64,000 bases of DNA, taken from contig NZ_JAFBBV010000001.1 of NCBI RefSeq assembly GCF_016907365.1, positions 2,666,001-2,730,000 on the forward strand, in the 5' to 3' direction. Source of the DNA: Oerskovia paurometabola. GTDB taxonomy: Bacteria > Actinomycetota > Actinomycetes > Actinomycetales > Cellulomonadaceae. A model generated the notes under the pieces. The model was given only the letters and a program-made list of their open reading frames with translations. It was not told the origin of the DNA and made no database searches. Positions 50,603 through 60,443 of the stretch are shown one piece after another; the first letter of the stretch is position 1, and each line of letters starts with the position of its first letter. The translations under genes and the position numbers were made by a program.

Positions 50603-50999
50603 GCGTGCCGAGCTTGGTCGCGGACCAGTCCGGTGCGATCGCGAAGGTGCTCGTGGCGTGCAGGCCGGCCGTGGTCGCGGCCTCCTGGAGGTCGTTGTGG
50701 CCCACGTGGCCGTCGCGGCCCGCCTTGGGCGTGAAGATCCAGATGAGACCGCCGTCGTCGAGGACCGTCTGGACGTCGACGAGCATGTCGGTCAGGTCGC
50801 CGTCGTCCTCGCGCCACCAGACCACGACACCGTCGGTGACGTCTCCGTAGTCCTCGTCCACCAGCTCGGAGCCGACGAGCTCCTCGATCTCGGCGCGGAG
50901 GTCGTCGTCGACGTCCTCACCCCAACCGAACTCCTGCACCACATGGCCAGAGAGGAACCCCAGGCGTCCTGCACCCTGGGGGTCCGGCGTCGCTCCCAC
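50586..50999 (-). CDS. DUF3052 family protein
   Basis: A 137-aa acidic protein. LGFLSGHVVQEFGWGEDVDDDLRAEIEELVGSEL and VVVWWREDDGDLTDMLVDVQ are the family's conserved blocks, and WIFTPKAGRDGHV follows. No catalytic motif is known. The frame is open to a TTG at 51053, but the GTG at 50999 gives the family's usual length and start; AGGGAAA lies upstream. It overlaps the ahpE gene and is transcribed away from aceE. Confidence 0.86.
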   Translation of the reverse strand: MGATPDPQGAGRLGFLSGHVVQEFGWGEDVDDDLRAEIEELVGSELVDEDYGDVTDGVVVWWREDDGDLTDMLVDVQTVLDDGGLIWIFTPKAGRDGHVGHNDLQEAATTAGLHATSTFAIAPDWSATKLGTRGRGR

Positions 51000-51518
51000 T
51001 TGTGTCTCTTTCCCTTCTTCGTACTGCTCGATGATCTGTGACCTGCTTGGCAAAGGTAGCCCACACCACTCCCGCGTGCCTCAGCAGAGGCGGGTGCGTC
51101 GCTCGGGCCTCTTCACCGTGCAGTTGCACCAGTGTTGCGGTGTTCGGCACTCGGCACAACGTCGGCGCGCCACGGGAGGTTCGCCGAGCGCGCGACGGAC
51201 GTGCCGCCGTCGGGCCACGTCGAGACCACGGTGACGCCCGGCGGACGGACGAGGACCCCACGCCAGAACCGCTCCTCCACGCTCTGCGCACCGGACGCAC
51301 ACACTCTTGTGTCGTGGAGATCACGCTCTCTTGACCCCCTTGTGGTGTGACTTCCAGGCCGCGGGGTAACAGAATGGTTCGACCACCCGAGAGTGTGGAG
51401 GCACAGTCGCCACCAGCGACTGCTACCGCCGCGCAGGAGTGGCTGGAGGTGAGCGGGCACGGTGTACCGCGCCGTGATTCAATCCGAATACCGCTCCGAA
51501 CAAGATATGAGGTTGCTG
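51000..51518. other. Divergent promoter region between DUF3052 and aceE
   Basis: About 520 bp without a convincing gene. A TTGACC box at 51331-51336 could be a -35 element on the plus strand, but no good -10 follows at 17-19 bp. A 61-codon plus-strand frame (51347-51532) ends 14 nt inside aceE and lacks a ribosome binding site. Confidence 0.4.
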
Positions 51519-54281
51519 GTGGCTTCGTTTGACGAGACCGGACCGCTGATCAACGGTCTGCTCAGCCAAGTACCGGACATCGACCCCGCTGAGACGAGCG
51601 AGTGGGTCGAGTCCCTGGACGGACTGATCGACGACCGTGGCGGCCCCCGCGCCCGCTACGTCCTGCTCAACATGCTCAAGCGAGCACGCGAGCGCAACGT
51701 GGCGATCCCGACGTCGGTGAACACCCCTTACGTCAACACCATCGGTGTGCACGAAGAGCCGTACTTCCCCGGCGACGAGGCCATGGAGCGCCGCTACCGC
51801 AGCTGGAACCGGTGGAACGCGGCCGTCATGGTCACGCGCGCGCAGCGCCCCGGGATCGGGGTCGGCGGGCACATCTCGTCCTACGCGTCCGTCGCGACGC
51901 TGTACGAGGTGGGCCTGAACCACTTCTTCCGCGGCAAGGACCACCCGGGCGGCGGTGACCAGGTCTACTTCCAGGGTCACGCGAGCCCCGGCGTCTACGC
52001 CCGCGCGTTCCTCGAGGGCCGCCTCTCGGCGGACCAGCTCGACGGGTTCCGCCAGGAGAAGTCGCACGCGGGCGGCGGCCTGCCGTCCTACCCGCACCCG
52101 CGCCTCATGCCGGACTTCTGGGAGTTCCCCACGGTCTCCATGGGTCTCGGCCCGGCCTCGGCCATCTACCAGGCGTGGACCAACCGCTACCTGCACAACC
52201 GCGGGATCAAGGACACGAGCCAGCAGAACGTCTGGGCCTTCCTCGGTGACGGCGAGATGGACGAGCCGGAGAGCCGCGGCATGCTGCAGCTCGCCGCGCA
52301 GCAGGGCCTGGACAACCTGAACTTCGTGGTCAACTGCAACCTGCAGCGCCTCGACGGCCCGGTCCGCGGCAACGGCAAGATCATCCAGGAGCTCGAGGCG
52401 CAGTTCCGCGGCGCCGGCTGGAACGTCATCAAGGTCATCTGGGGCCGTGAGTGGGACACCCTGCTCAACGCCGACAAGGACCGTGCGCTCGTCAACCTGA
52501 TGAACGTCACGCCCGACGGCGACTACCAGACGTACCGTGCCGAGAGCGGCGCGTTCATCCGCGAGCACTTCTTCGGGCGCGACCCGCGCACCAAGCAGCT
52601 CGTCGAGAACATGTCGGACGACGACATCTGGGCCCTCAAGCGTGGCGGCCACGACTACCGCAAGCTCTACGCGGCGTACGCTGCGGCCACGGCCCACACG
52701 GGCCAGCCGACGGTCATCCTGGCGCACACGGTCAAGGGCTACGGCCTGGGCTCGGGCTTCGCCGGGCGCAACTCGACGCACCAGATGAAGAAGGTCGGCT
52801 TGGCGGACCTCAAGACGCTGCGCGACTCGCTGCGCATCCCGATCACGGACGAGGAGCTCGACGCCAACCCGTACGAGCCCCCGTACTACCACCCGGGTGC
52901 CGACGCGCCGGAGATCCAGTACATGCAGGAGCGTCGCCGCCAGCTCGGCGGGTACGTGCCCGAGCGTCGTGCGGCGCCGGCCCCGGTCACGCTGCCGGGC
53001 GACAAGACGTACGAGATCCTCAAGAAGGGCTCGGGCAACCAGGAGATCGCCTCCACCATGGCGTTCGTCCGTCTGCTCAAGGACCTCATCAAGGACAAGG
53101 AGATCGGCAAGCGCATCGTGCCGATCATCCCGGACGAGGCCCGGACCTTCGGTCTGGACTCGATCTTCCCGTCCGCGAAGATCTTCAACACGCAGGGCCA
53201 GAACTACCTCGCCGTGGACCGCGAGCTCATGCTGAGCTACAAGGAGTCCGAGGCCGGGCAGATCATGCACACCGGCATCAACGAGGCCGGTTCCGCGGCC
53301 GCGTTCCAGTCGGTCGGCACCTCGTACGCCACGCAGGGCGAGGTGATGATCCCGTTCTACATCTTCTACTCGATGTTCGGGTTCCAGCGCACGGGCGACC
53401 AGTTCTGGGCCGCGGGCGACCAGCTCACACGCGGTTTCATCATCGGTGCGACGGCCGGGCGCACGACGCTCACCGGTGAGGGCCTGCAGCACGCGGACGG
53501 TCACTCGCCGCTGCTCGCGGGCACCAACTCGGCGATCGTCCAGTACGACCCGATCTACGGCTACGAGATCCGCCACATCGTGCGCGACGGCATCGAGCGC
53601 ATGTACGGGCCGGGCAAGGACGGTCACGGCGAGGACGGGCGCGACCAGAACGTCATGTACTACCTGACGGTCTACAACGAGCCCATGCAGCAGCCGGTCG
53701 AGCCGGAGGACGTCGACGTCGAGGGCATCCTGCGCGGCATCCACCGCATCAAGGTGTCCGAGGCCTCGGGCCCCAAGGCGCAGATCCTCGCCTCGGGCGT
53801 GGGCGTGCCGTGGGCGCTGGAGGCGCAGGAGCTCCTCGAGAAGGACTGGGGCGTCTCTGCGGACGTCTGGAGCGTCACGAGCTGGAACGAGCTGCGCCGC
53901 GACGGCCTGGCCGCCGAGCAGGACGCGTTCCTCAACCCGGCCGCGACGCCGCGCGTGCCGTACCTGACGGCCAAGCTCCAGGGCGTCGAGGGTCCGTTCG
54001 TCGCGACGAGCGACTACGACCACCTCGTCCCCGACCAGGTCCGCCAGTGGATCCCGGGCGACTTCGCGGTGCTCGGTGCGGACGGCTTCGGCTTCTCCGA
54101 CACGCGTGCCGCTGCCCGTCGCCACTTCAAGATCGACGGCCCCTCGGTCGTGGTCCGGGTGCTCCAGCAGCTCGCGAAGCAGGGCAAGGTCCCCGCGGAG
54201 GCCTCGGCCCAGGCGATCGAGAAGTACCGTCTGATGGACGTCACGGCCGGCACGTCCGGCAACGCGGGCGGCGACTCCTGA
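51519..54281 (+). CDS. aceE: Pyruvate dehydrogenase E1 component (homodimeric type)
   Basis: A 920-aa thiamine diphosphate enzyme that decarboxylates pyruvate and passes the acetyl group to the E2 lipoyl domain. Blocks seen: [23 protein letters not shown] near 125, the ThDP/Mg motif [10 protein letters not shown] to [21 protein letters not shown], and [24 protein letters not shown] in the C-terminal half. The frame is open from GTG 51462, with an ATG at 51507. GTG 51519 is preferred because TGAGG lies 6 nt upstream and [22 protein letters not shown] then starts like other actinobacterial AceE proteins. Upstream of fasR-fab as in mycobacteria (Rv2241), it supplies acetyl-CoA for fatty-acid synthesis. 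A perfect hairpin follows. Confidence 0.96.
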   Translation: MASFDETGPLINGLLSQVPDIDPAETSEWVESLDGLIDDRGGPRARYVLLNMLKRARERNVAIPTSVNTPYVNTIGVHEEPYFPGDEAMERRYRSWNRWNAAVMVTRAQRPGIGVGGHISSYASVATLYEVGLNHFFRGKDHPGGGDQVYFQGHASPGVYARAFLEGRLSADQLDGFRQEKSHAGGGLPSYPHPRLMPDFWEFPTVSMGLGPASAIYQAWTNRYLHNRGIKDTSQQNVWAFLGDGEMDEPESRGMLQLAAQQGLDNLNFVVNCNLQRLDGPVRGNGKIIQELEAQFRGAGWNVIKVIWGREWDTLLNADKDRALVNLMNVTPDGDYQTYRAESGAFIREHFFGRDPRTKQLVENMSDDDIWALKRGGHDYRKLYAAYAAATAHTGQPTVILAHTVKGYGLGSGFAGRNSTHQMKKVGLADLKTLRDSLRIPITDEELDANPYEPPYYHPGADAPEIQYMQERRRQLGGYVPERRAAPAPVTLPGDKTYEILKKGSGNQEIASTMAFVRLLKDLIKDKEIGKRIVPIIPDEARTFGLDSIFPSAKIFNTQGQNYLAVDRELMLSYKESEAGQIMHTGINEAGSAAAFQSVGTSYATQGEVMIPFYIFYSMFGFQRTGDQFWAAGDQLTRGFIIGATAGRTTLTGEGLQHADGHSPLLAGTNSAIVQYDPIYGYEIRHIVRDGIERMYGPGKDGHGEDGRDQNVMYYLTVYNEPMQQPVEPEDVDVEGILRGIHRIKVSEASGPKAQILASGVGVPWALEAQELLEKDWGVSADVWSVTSWNELRRDGLAAEQDAFLNPAATPRVPYLTAKLQGVEGPFVATSDYDHLVPDQVRQWIPGDFAVLGADGFGFSDTRAAARRHFKIDGPSVVVRVLQQLAKQGKVPAEASAQAIEKYRLMDVTAGTSGNAGGDS

Positions 54282-54302
54282 TCGTCCCCCGCCCGTAGTG
54301 CC

Positions 54303-54342
54303 CGACGGCGCCGCTCACCTCACGAGGTGAGCGGCGCCGTCG
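54303..54342. terminator. Terminator after aceE
   Basis: Perfect 18-bp stem CGACGGCGCCGCTCACCT / complement with a CACG loop, 22 bp past the aceE stop and 12 bp past the end of the convergent gene. It is the longest example of the shared GACGGCG/CGCCGTC hairpin family. Confidence 0.85.
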
Positions 54343-54353
54343 GCGTTCGTGGG

Positions 54354-55040
54354 CTACGTGCCCGAGCGGTGCTGCTCTGCCTGCGCGATCGCGAGCGTGA
54401 GCTCGGACTGGAGCGGCGCGACGAGCGCAGCGTCCGGGTGCATCGCGAGCGACGCCAGGTGGTGCTTGGCCTCGAAGATGCGGTCGGCCTCGATCGCCGC
54501 CAGGACGAGCTGGCGGCCCGCAGCCGGCGTGTGCTCCTTGGCCCGCCAGTGACCCACCCCGAGCCCCAGCGCCTCGACCGGCAGACCCGCCTCGCGCAGG
54601 ATCTCCATGCTCTCGGCGAGCGCCAGACCCGACGGGTCACGCTCGGCGGCCGTCGCGAAGCGGCGCAGCGCAGCCTCCTGGTCGTCCTCGAGCGAGAGCC
54701 GCCCCAGCTCGACGAGCGGATACCACCCGCGCGGGTGGCCCGCGAGCTCTTCCGCGAGCGCCCAGACCGCGAGGTCGGCGGCGCGCTGCTTCTCGCTCTC
54801 GTCGGCCGGGGCGGCGAGCGGGTCGGCCGAGACGTGCGACTCGGCCGCACGGCGTCGGACGATCTCGGCGAGGGCCTGGAAGGCCCGCTCGTCGTTGGGG
54901 TCGTCGACGAGCATCGCGCGCAGGGCGTCCTCGTGCACCGTGTCGCCGCGGCGTTCGGCGCTGGTCGGACGGCGCGCGCCCACCTTCGACGCCGAGGACG
55001 GGCGTCGCATGAGCTGTCGGAGTCGGGGCATCAAGGCCAT
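54354..55040 (-). CDS. Helical, TPR-like protein of unknown function
   Basis: A 228-aa soluble protein. A basic start (MALMPRLRQLMRRPSSASKVG) precedes helical pairs: DALRAMLVDDPNDERAFQALAEIVRRR, then AVWALAEELAGHPRGWYPLVELGRLSLEDDQEAALRRFATAAERDPSGLAL, which has the shape of TPR repeats. This kind of gene is common between aceE and fasR in Micrococcales. An ATG three codons in is an alternative start. It is divergent from fasR (100 bp) and convergent on aceE. Confidence 0.78.
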   Translation of the reverse strand: MALMPRLRQLMRRPSSASKVGARRPTSAERRGDTVHEDALRAMLVDDPNDERAFQALAEIVRRRAAESHVSADPLAAPADESEKQRAADLAVWALAEELAGHPRGWYPLVELGRLSLEDDQEAALRRFATAAERDPSGLALAESMEILREAGLPVEALGLGVGHWRAKEHTPAAGRQLVLAAIEADRIFEAKHHLASLAMHPDAALVAPLQSELTLAIAQAEQHRSGT

Positions 55041-55141
55041 GGATCGACACTAGCGGCTCCGGTGCGCCTCGCCCCCGGAAGGTCACACAGCACGGGTCCA
55101 GGTTTTGTGGACTCCCCACAACCACGCCGTATGCTCGGGGC

Positions 55142-56308
55142 GTGCCGATCACGGGGAACACCGACAACCTGCAGCGACTTCGGGACGGTAGCGGCATGCT
55201 CGCCGCCGCCGCCCTGCGGCGACTCGACGAGGACCTTCCCTGGTACCGGGCCCTGCCCGCGGAGGACCGCTCGTACGTCGGGCTGGTCGCGCAGTCCGGC
55301 ATCACCGCGTTCGTGACCTGGTACGCGAACCCGGCCTCCCCGCCGCACGGCGTCAGCGAGATCTTCGCCGCGGCCCCCTCCGAGCTGACCCGGTCCATCT
55401 CGCTCCAGCACACCCTCCAGCTCGTGCGGATCGTCGTCGAGGTCGTCGAGGCGTACTCCGACCGCCTCGCGATCCCCGGTGGCGAGCGCGACCTGCGCGA
55501 GGCCGTGCTGCGCTACTCGCGCGAGGTCGCGTTCTCGGCCGCGGAGGTCTACGCGCGTGCGGCCGAGGTCCGCGGTGCGTGGGACGCCCGCCTCGAGGCC
55601 CTCATCGTGGACGCGCTCATCCGCGGCGACGGCGACGACTCGCTGCGCTCGCGCGTCTCGGCCCTCGGCTGGGGCGGCCAGGGATCCACGCTGGTCATGG
55701 TGGGCACCGCGACGTCGGCGCTCGACGACCTGCGCACTGCCGAGCTGCGCCGCGCGACCCGACGCGCTGCCGGCGACGCGCTCGTGGGCATCCACGGCGA
55801 CCGCCTCGTCCTGGTCCTCGGCGGGCCGGGCGACCTGCAGGCCGCGGCCGCGTCGCTGCTGCCCCGCTTCGGGCCGGGACCGGTCGTGATCGGCCCCACG
55901 GTCCCCTCGCTCGACGACGCCGCCCGTTCGGCCCAGGCCGCGCTCGCGGGCCTGGCCGCCGCCCCCGCGTGGCCCCAGGCCCCGCGCCCGGTCCTCGCCG
56001 ACGACCTGCTGCCCGAGCGCGTCCTGACGGGCGACACCACGGCCCGCCGCACCCTCGTGGTCCAGGCGTACCGGCCGCTCCTGGAGAGCACGGGTGCGAT
56101 CCTCGAGACCTTGTCGGCCTACCTCGGCACGGGCCGGTCCCTCGAGGCGGCCTCGCGCAGCCTGTACGTGCACCCCAACACGGTCCGCTACCGCCTGCGC
56201 AAGGTCGCCGAGATCACGGGCTGGGACCCGCTCGACGCGCGCGAGTCGTTCGTGCTGCAGGTCGCGCTCGCGCTCGGCCAGCTCTCGTCGGGGCCTTCGG
56301 GTCGTTGA
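55142..56308 (+). CDS. fasR: PucR-family regulator FasR (fatty-acid synthesis activator)
   Basis: A 388-aa regulator. It consists of a helical N-terminal region with a GGDEF-like degenerate middle domain and a C-terminal PucR-type HTH at about 325-375: LSAYLGTGRSLEAASRSLYVHPNTVRYRLRKVAEITG. It sits directly upstream of fabD with 139 bp between them. In Streptomyces (FasR) and M. tuberculosis (Rv2242) the equivalent gene product activates the fabD-fabH-acpP-fabF promoter and responds to long-chain acyl-CoA. It starts with GTG at 55142. Naming rests on position and family rather than on a diagnostic residue. Confidence 0.88.
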   Translation: MPITGNTDNLQRLRDGSGMLAAAALRRLDEDLPWYRALPAEDRSYVGLVAQSGITAFVTWYANPASPPHGVSEIFAAAPSELTRSISLQHTLQLVRIVVEVVEAYSDRLAIPGGERDLREAVLRYSREVAFSAAEVYARAAEVRGAWDARLEALIVDALIRGDGDDSLRSRVSALGWGGQGSTLVMVGTATSALDDLRTAELRRATRRAAGDALVGIHGDRLVLVLGGPGDLQAAAASLLPRFGPGPVVIGPTVPSLDDAARSAQAALAGLAAAPAWPQAPRPVLADDLLPERVLTGDTTARRTLVVQAYRPLLESTGAILETLSAYLGTGRSLEAASRSLYVHPNTVRYRLRKVAEITGWDPLDARESFVLQVALALGQLSSGPSGR

Positions 56309-56447
56309 GAGCCGTGGGGCACCTGGCCGACAGCCCGGCGTGGACCACGCCATCCCGCGCCTCTTGTAGGTTCGGCACAAACGGCCCGGACAAGGTTGGT
56401 GCGCGTCGTGACGTCACGCCGGGTGACCGGGTTGACACAGTTGACGA

Positions 56448-57482
56448 GTGCTAGCCGTCTTGTGCCCTGGACAGGGCTCCCAGTCCCCCGGAATGCTCGC
56501 CCCCTGGCTCGAGCTGCCCGGGGTCCCCGCGCAGCTCGACGCGTTCTCCGCCGCGTCCGGCCTCGACCTGCGTGCCCACGGCACCGAGTCGGACGCCGAC
56601 ACGATCCGTGACACCGCAGTGGCCCAGCCGCTCATCGTGTCCGCCTCGCTGGTCGCGCTGCGCGCGATCCTCGACGGCCGCGACACGTGCGAGGTCGTCG
56701 ACGTGACCGCGGGTCACTCGGTCGGCGAGTTCGCCGCCGCTGCCGTCGCCGGGGTCTTCGAGGACGCCGCAGCGGTGGGCCTCGTGACCCAGCGCGCACG
56801 CTTCATGGCCGAAGCCGCCGCCGCGACCCCGACCGGCATGGCCGCCGTCGTGGGCGGCGACGCCGAGGAGGTCCTCGCAGCGATCGAGGCCGCAGGCCTG
56901 TGGCCCGCGAACGTCAACGGAGGCGGCCAGGTCGTCGCCGCGGGCTCGCTCGAGGGCATCGCGACCCTGGGGGCAAACCCGCCGGCCAAGGCGCGCGTCA
57001 TCCCGCTCCAGGTCGCGGGTGCTTTCCACACCCCGTTCATGCAGCCCGCGCTCGACGCGTTCGCCCCGGTCGCAGCCGGGTGGGACGCCACGGACCCGCG
57101 CCTGCCGTTCCTCTCCAACGCCGACGGCGCCGCGTACGCGAGCATCTCGGGTGCGGAGTCCGGTGGCCTGTTCGGGGTCAAGGAGGACGTGCTCTCGCGC
57201 CTCACCGCTCAGATCGCGGCCCCGGTCCGTTGGGACCTGTGCCAGGAGACGCTCGCCTCGCTGGGCGTGACCGCGATCCTCGAGCTCGCCCCGGGAGGGG
57301 TCCTCACGGGCCTCGCGCGCCGCACGCTCCCCGGCGTCGAGACGGTCGCGGTCAAGTCGACCGCGGACATCGACAAGGCTCGCGACCTGATCGCGCGTCA
57401 CAGCGACGCCGCGGGCACTTCGTCGGCCGCTGGACCCGAGGGCGCTGCGGACGGCGCCGCCGCCGCGGAGACCACCGCGTGA
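56448..57482 (+). CDS. fabD: ACP S-malonyltransferase
   Basis: A 344-aa enzyme that moves malonyl groups from CoA to acyl carrier protein. LCPGQGSQSPGM opens the protein, the nucleophile is Ser91 in AGHSVGEF, and the catalytic His is in VAGAFHTPFM; the Arg binding the malonyl carboxylate is in TQRARFM. The C-terminal 30 residues are Ala-rich and not conserved. The start is GTG at 56448. A TTGACA-like box (GGTTGACACAGTTGAC) lies just upstream and is probably part of the FasR-controlled promoter. The end overlaps fabH by 4 nt (GTGA). Confidence 0.96.
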   Translation: MLAVLCPGQGSQSPGMLAPWLELPGVPAQLDAFSAASGLDLRAHGTESDADTIRDTAVAQPLIVSASLVALRAILDGRDTCEVVDVTAGHSVGEFAAAAVAGVFEDAAAVGLVTQRARFMAEAAAATPTGMAAVVGGDAEEVLAAIEAAGLWPANVNGGGQVVAAGSLEGIATLGANPPAKARVIPLQVAGAFHTPFMQPALDAFAPVAAGWDATDPRLPFLSNADGAAYASISGAESGGLFGVKEDVLSRLTAQIAAPVRWDLCQETLASLGVTAILELAPGGVLTGLARRTLPGVETVAVKSTADIDKARDLIARHSDAAGTSSAAGPEGAADGAAAAETTA

Positions 57483-58486
57483 GCGCGCTGACCATCCGTC
57501 AGGCGGCGGGCGCCGAGTACTCGCGCGTCCTCGGCGTCGGCGGGGTCCGCGGCGAGAACGTCGTGACGAACGACGACCTCGCCGGACCGATCGACTCGTC
57601 CGACGAGTGGATCCGCCAGCGGACCGGCATCGTCACGCGCCGCCGCGCGGGCGCCGGGGTCGACGTGGTCGACCTGGCGGAGGCCGCGGCGCTCAAGGCG
57701 ATCGCCGCCGCGGGCCTGACGGGGGCCGACATCGACGCGGTCCTGTTCGCGACCACGACCTACTTCCACCAGACCCCCGCAGCCGCGGCGGTGCTCGCGG
57801 ACAGGATCGGCGTGACCCCCGCGGCCGCGTTCGACGTCTCGGCCGCGTGCGCGGGCTACGCCTACGGGATCGCGCAGGCCGACGCCCTGGTGCGCTCGGG
57901 CGCCGCGCAGCACGTCCTCGTGGTGGGGGCGGAGAAGATGAGCGACTTCGTCGACCCGACGGACCGGACCATCTCGTTCCTGCTGGGCGACGGTGCGGGC
58001 GCCGCGGTCGTCGGACCGTCGGACACCCCCGGCATCGGCCCGACGATCTGGGGCTCGGACGGCGGCAAGGCTCCCGCGATCCGCCAGACGCACGCCTGGT
58101 CGGACCTGCGGGAGCACCCCGAGCTGGGCTGGCCGACCCTGCGCCAGGACGGGCAGACCGTCTTCAAGTGGGCGGCGTTCCAGATGGCACCGATCGCCGA
58201 GAAGGCGCTCGCCGCCGCCGGCGTGACCGCGCAGGACGTCCAGGCGTTCATCCCGCACCAGGCGAACATGCGGATCATCGACCAGATGATCAAGCAGCTC
58301 GGCCTGCCCGAGTCGGTCGCGGTCGCACGCGACATCGCGGAGACGGGCAACACCTCGGCCGCCTCGATCCCGCTCGCGACCGAGCGCCTGCTCGCCGAGG
58401 GCCTCGCGAGGACGGGAGACCTCGCGCTGCAGATCGGGTTCGGCGCGGGCCTGGTCTACGCGGCGCAGGTGATCGTCCTCCCGTAG
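57479..58486 (+). CDS. fabH: Beta-ketoacyl-ACP synthase III
   Basis: A 335-aa condensing enzyme that starts each fatty-acid chain by joining an acyl-CoA to malonyl-ACP. The triad is Cys124 (SAACAGYAYG), His in FIPHQANMRI and Asn in ETGNTSAAS; the GDGAGAAVVG glycine block is present. FabH specificity decides whether straight or branched (iso/anteiso) primers are used, but this cannot be read here. The GTG start overlaps the fabD stop. The 138-bp gap after it holds a small hairpin (GGTGCCGG/CCGGCACC near 58585) just before acpP. Confidence 0.96.
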   Translation: MSALTIRQAAGAEYSRVLGVGGVRGENVVTNDDLAGPIDSSDEWIRQRTGIVTRRRAGAGVDVVDLAEAAALKAIAAAGLTGADIDAVLFATTTYFHQTPAAAAVLADRIGVTPAAAFDVSAACAGYAYGIAQADALVRSGAAQHVLVVGAEKMSDFVDPTDRTISFLLGDGAGAAVVGPSDTPGIGPTIWGSDGGKAPAIRQTHAWSDLREHPELGWPTLRQDGQTVFKWAAFQMAPIAEKALAAAGVTAQDVQAFIPHQANMRIIDQMIKQLGLPESVAVARDIAETGNTSAASIPLATERLLAEGLARTGDLALQIGFGAGLVYAAQVIVLP

Positions 58487-58624
58487 GGGAGAATCATCCT
58501 GTCCGTCCCCCCGGCCGCGTTCCCCGCGGTCCGACCAGGAGCGGGCGACGTACGACCTTTCCACCGTTCCACAGCAAGTTCCCGGTGCCGGACGGCCCCG
58601 GCACCCATCACAAGGAGAAACCCC

Positions 58625-58873
58625 ATGGCTTACACCGAGCAGGAAGTCCTCGCTGGTCTCGCGGAGATCGTCAGCGAAGAGACCGGCCTCCCCACGGACG
58701 CCGTCCTCGCCGAGAAGTCCTTCACGGACGACCTCGACATCGACTCGCTGTCGATGATGACGATCGTCACGCACGCCGAGGACAAGTTCGGCGTCCGCAT
58801 CCCCGACGAAGAGGTCAAGAACCTCGCGACCGTCGGCGACGCCGTGTCCTTCATCACGGGCGCGCAGGCCTGA
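58625..58873 (+). CDS. acpP: Acyl carrier protein
   Basis: An 82-aa acidic four-helix protein carrying growing acyl chains. Ser41 in DDLDIDSLSMM is the site for 4'-phosphopantetheine. AAGGAG lies 7 nt before the ATG. It is separated from fabH by 138 bp with a short hairpin and from fabF by 109 bp, so its transcript may be processed or have an extra promoter, fitting the much higher need for ACP than for the enzymes. Confidence 0.97.
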   Translation: MAYTEQEVLAGLAEIVSEETGLPTDAVLAEKSFTDDLDIDSLSMMTIVTHAEDKFGVRIPDEEVKNLATVGDAVSFITGAQA

Positions 58874-58982
58874 TCTTCCGATCTGCGCCAGGTCCCGTGG
58901 ACCTGGCCGGTGCGGGCCGGCGGTCGACGAACCGCCGGCCTGCCCGCCCCCTTCCCTTCCCCCTCAGACACCTGGAGCTGCC

Positions 58983-60227
58983 ATGACCTCCCTCCGCGAC
59001 GTCGTCGTCACCGGCCTCGGCGCCACCACGCCGCTCGGTGGGGACGTGGCCTCCACGTGGGCCGCCGCCCTCGCCGGGCAGTCCGGCGCCCGCTCGCTCG
59101 AGAACGACTGGGCCGAGCGCTACGAGATCCCGGTGACGTTCGCCGCCCAGATCAAGGTCAAGCCGGAGGACGTCCTCCCGCGTCCCGAGATCAAGCGCAT
59201 GGACCCTTCGACGCAGTACGCGATGATCGCGGCGCGCGAGGCCTGGGCCGACGCGGGCAGCCCCGACGTCGACGGCGACCGCCTGGGAGCCGTCGTGTCC
59301 TCGGGCATCGGCGGCATCTGGACGACGCTCGACGGCTGGGACACCCTCAAGGAGCGCGGCGCACGGCGCATGCTGCCCATGACGGTGCCCATGCTCATGC
59401 CGAACTCCCCTGCCGCGTACGTCTCGCTCGAGTTCGGTGCCCGTGCCGGTGCGCACGCGCTCGTCTCGGCCTGTGCGTCGGGTGCCGAGGCCATCGGCTA
59501 CGGCGTCGACATGATCCGCGCGGGTCGCGCGGACGTCGTCGTGGCCGGTGGTACGGAGGCCACGATCCACCCCATGCCGATCGCCGCGTTCGCGGCCTCG
59601 CGCACGCTCTCGCTGCGCAACGACGACCCGCAGGGTGCCTCGCGCCCCTACGACGTCGACCGTGACGGCTTCGTCATCGGCGAGGGCGCGGGCATCGTCG
59701 TGCTGGAGAGCGCCGAGCACGCCGCGGCGCGCGGCGCTCGCGTCTACGCCCGCATCGGCGGCGTGGGCCTCTCGGCCGACGCCTACCACATCACCTCCCC
59801 GGACCCCGAGGGTCGCGGTCAGGTGGCGGCGATGACCCGTGCTCTGGGCGAGGCGAAGGTCGAGGCGCGCGACGTCGTGCACGTCAACGCCCACGCGACC
59901 TCGACCAAGGTCGGCGACCTCACCGAGACCCGGTCCATCCGGACCGTGCTGGGCGACGACGCGGACCACGTCCTGCTCTCGGCGACCAAGTCCATGACCG
60001 GTCACCTGCTGGGTGGCGCGGGCGCGCTCGAGACCATCTTCACGGTCAAGGCGGTGCACGAGCGCCTGGCTCCGCCGACGATCAACGTCGCACAGCCGGA
60101 CCCCGAGCTCCAGGTCCCCCTGGTGCGCGACGTCCCGGCCGAGCTCCCTGCGGGCGACATCGCCGCGATCAACAACTCGTTCGGGTTCGGCGGGCACAAC
60201 GTGGCCCTCGTGGTGACGAACGCCTGA
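58983..60227 (+). CDS. fabF: Beta-ketoacyl-ACP synthase II
   Basis: A 414-aa condensing enzyme for chain elongation. It opens VVVTGLGATTPLGGD; Cys164 in VSACASGAEAIG is the nucleophile, and the two His residues are in VNAHATSTKVGD and TKSMTGHLLGGAGA. It ends with NNSFGFGGHNVALVV. It is the last gene of the fabD-fabH-acpP-fabF operon and is followed by a long hairpin at 60261. Only one KAS II is present, whereas mycobacteria have kasA and kasB here. Confidence 0.96.
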   Translation: MTSLRDVVVTGLGATTPLGGDVASTWAAALAGQSGARSLENDWAERYEIPVTFAAQIKVKPEDVLPRPEIKRMDPSTQYAMIAAREAWADAGSPDVDGDRLGAVVSSGIGGIWTTLDGWDTLKERGARRMLPMTVPMLMPNSPAAYVSLEFGARAGAHALVSACASGAEAIGYGVDMIRAGRADVVVAGGTEATIHPMPIAAFAASRTLSLRNDDPQGASRPYDVDRDGFVIGEGAGIVVLESAEHAAARGARVYARIGGVGLSADAYHITSPDPEGRGQVAAMTRALGEAKVEARDVVHVNAHATSTKVGDLTETRSIRTVLGDDADHVLLSATKSMTGHLLGGAGALETIFTVKAVHERLAPPTINVAQPDPELQVPLVRDVPAELPAGDIAAINNSFGFGGHNVALVVTNA

Positions 60228-60260
60228 TCCCCTCCTGGGCGTGAGCGCCCGGGGACCCGA

Positions 60261-60311
60261 CGACGCCCGGCGGCGGAGAGGACCTGGTGGTCCTCCCACC
60301 GCCGGGCGTCG
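60261..60311 (+). terminator. Terminator after fabF
   Basis: Inverted repeat with outer arms CGACGCCCGGCGG (60261-60273) and CCGCCGGGCGTCG (60299-60311), pairing continued inward by GAGGACC/GGTCCTC with one mismatch, 34 bp past the fabF stop. It closes the fatty-acid operon. Confidence 0.8.
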
Positions 60312-60443
60312 TCGTGCTCGCGTCGCACGTCTCCCGTCGGTCGGGCGTTCGCGCGGCGGACCGGGGATTCCGTGGGATCGTTAGCACCGGTTATCATTCC
60401 TCGAACGCGGTCGTTCGGGCCGTCCTCGATGTGGAGGTACACG

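Noticed and set aside
51347..51532. 61-codon plus-strand frame upstream of aceE as a leader peptide gene
   Set aside because: No ribosome binding site, no conserved features, and it overlaps the probable aceE start.
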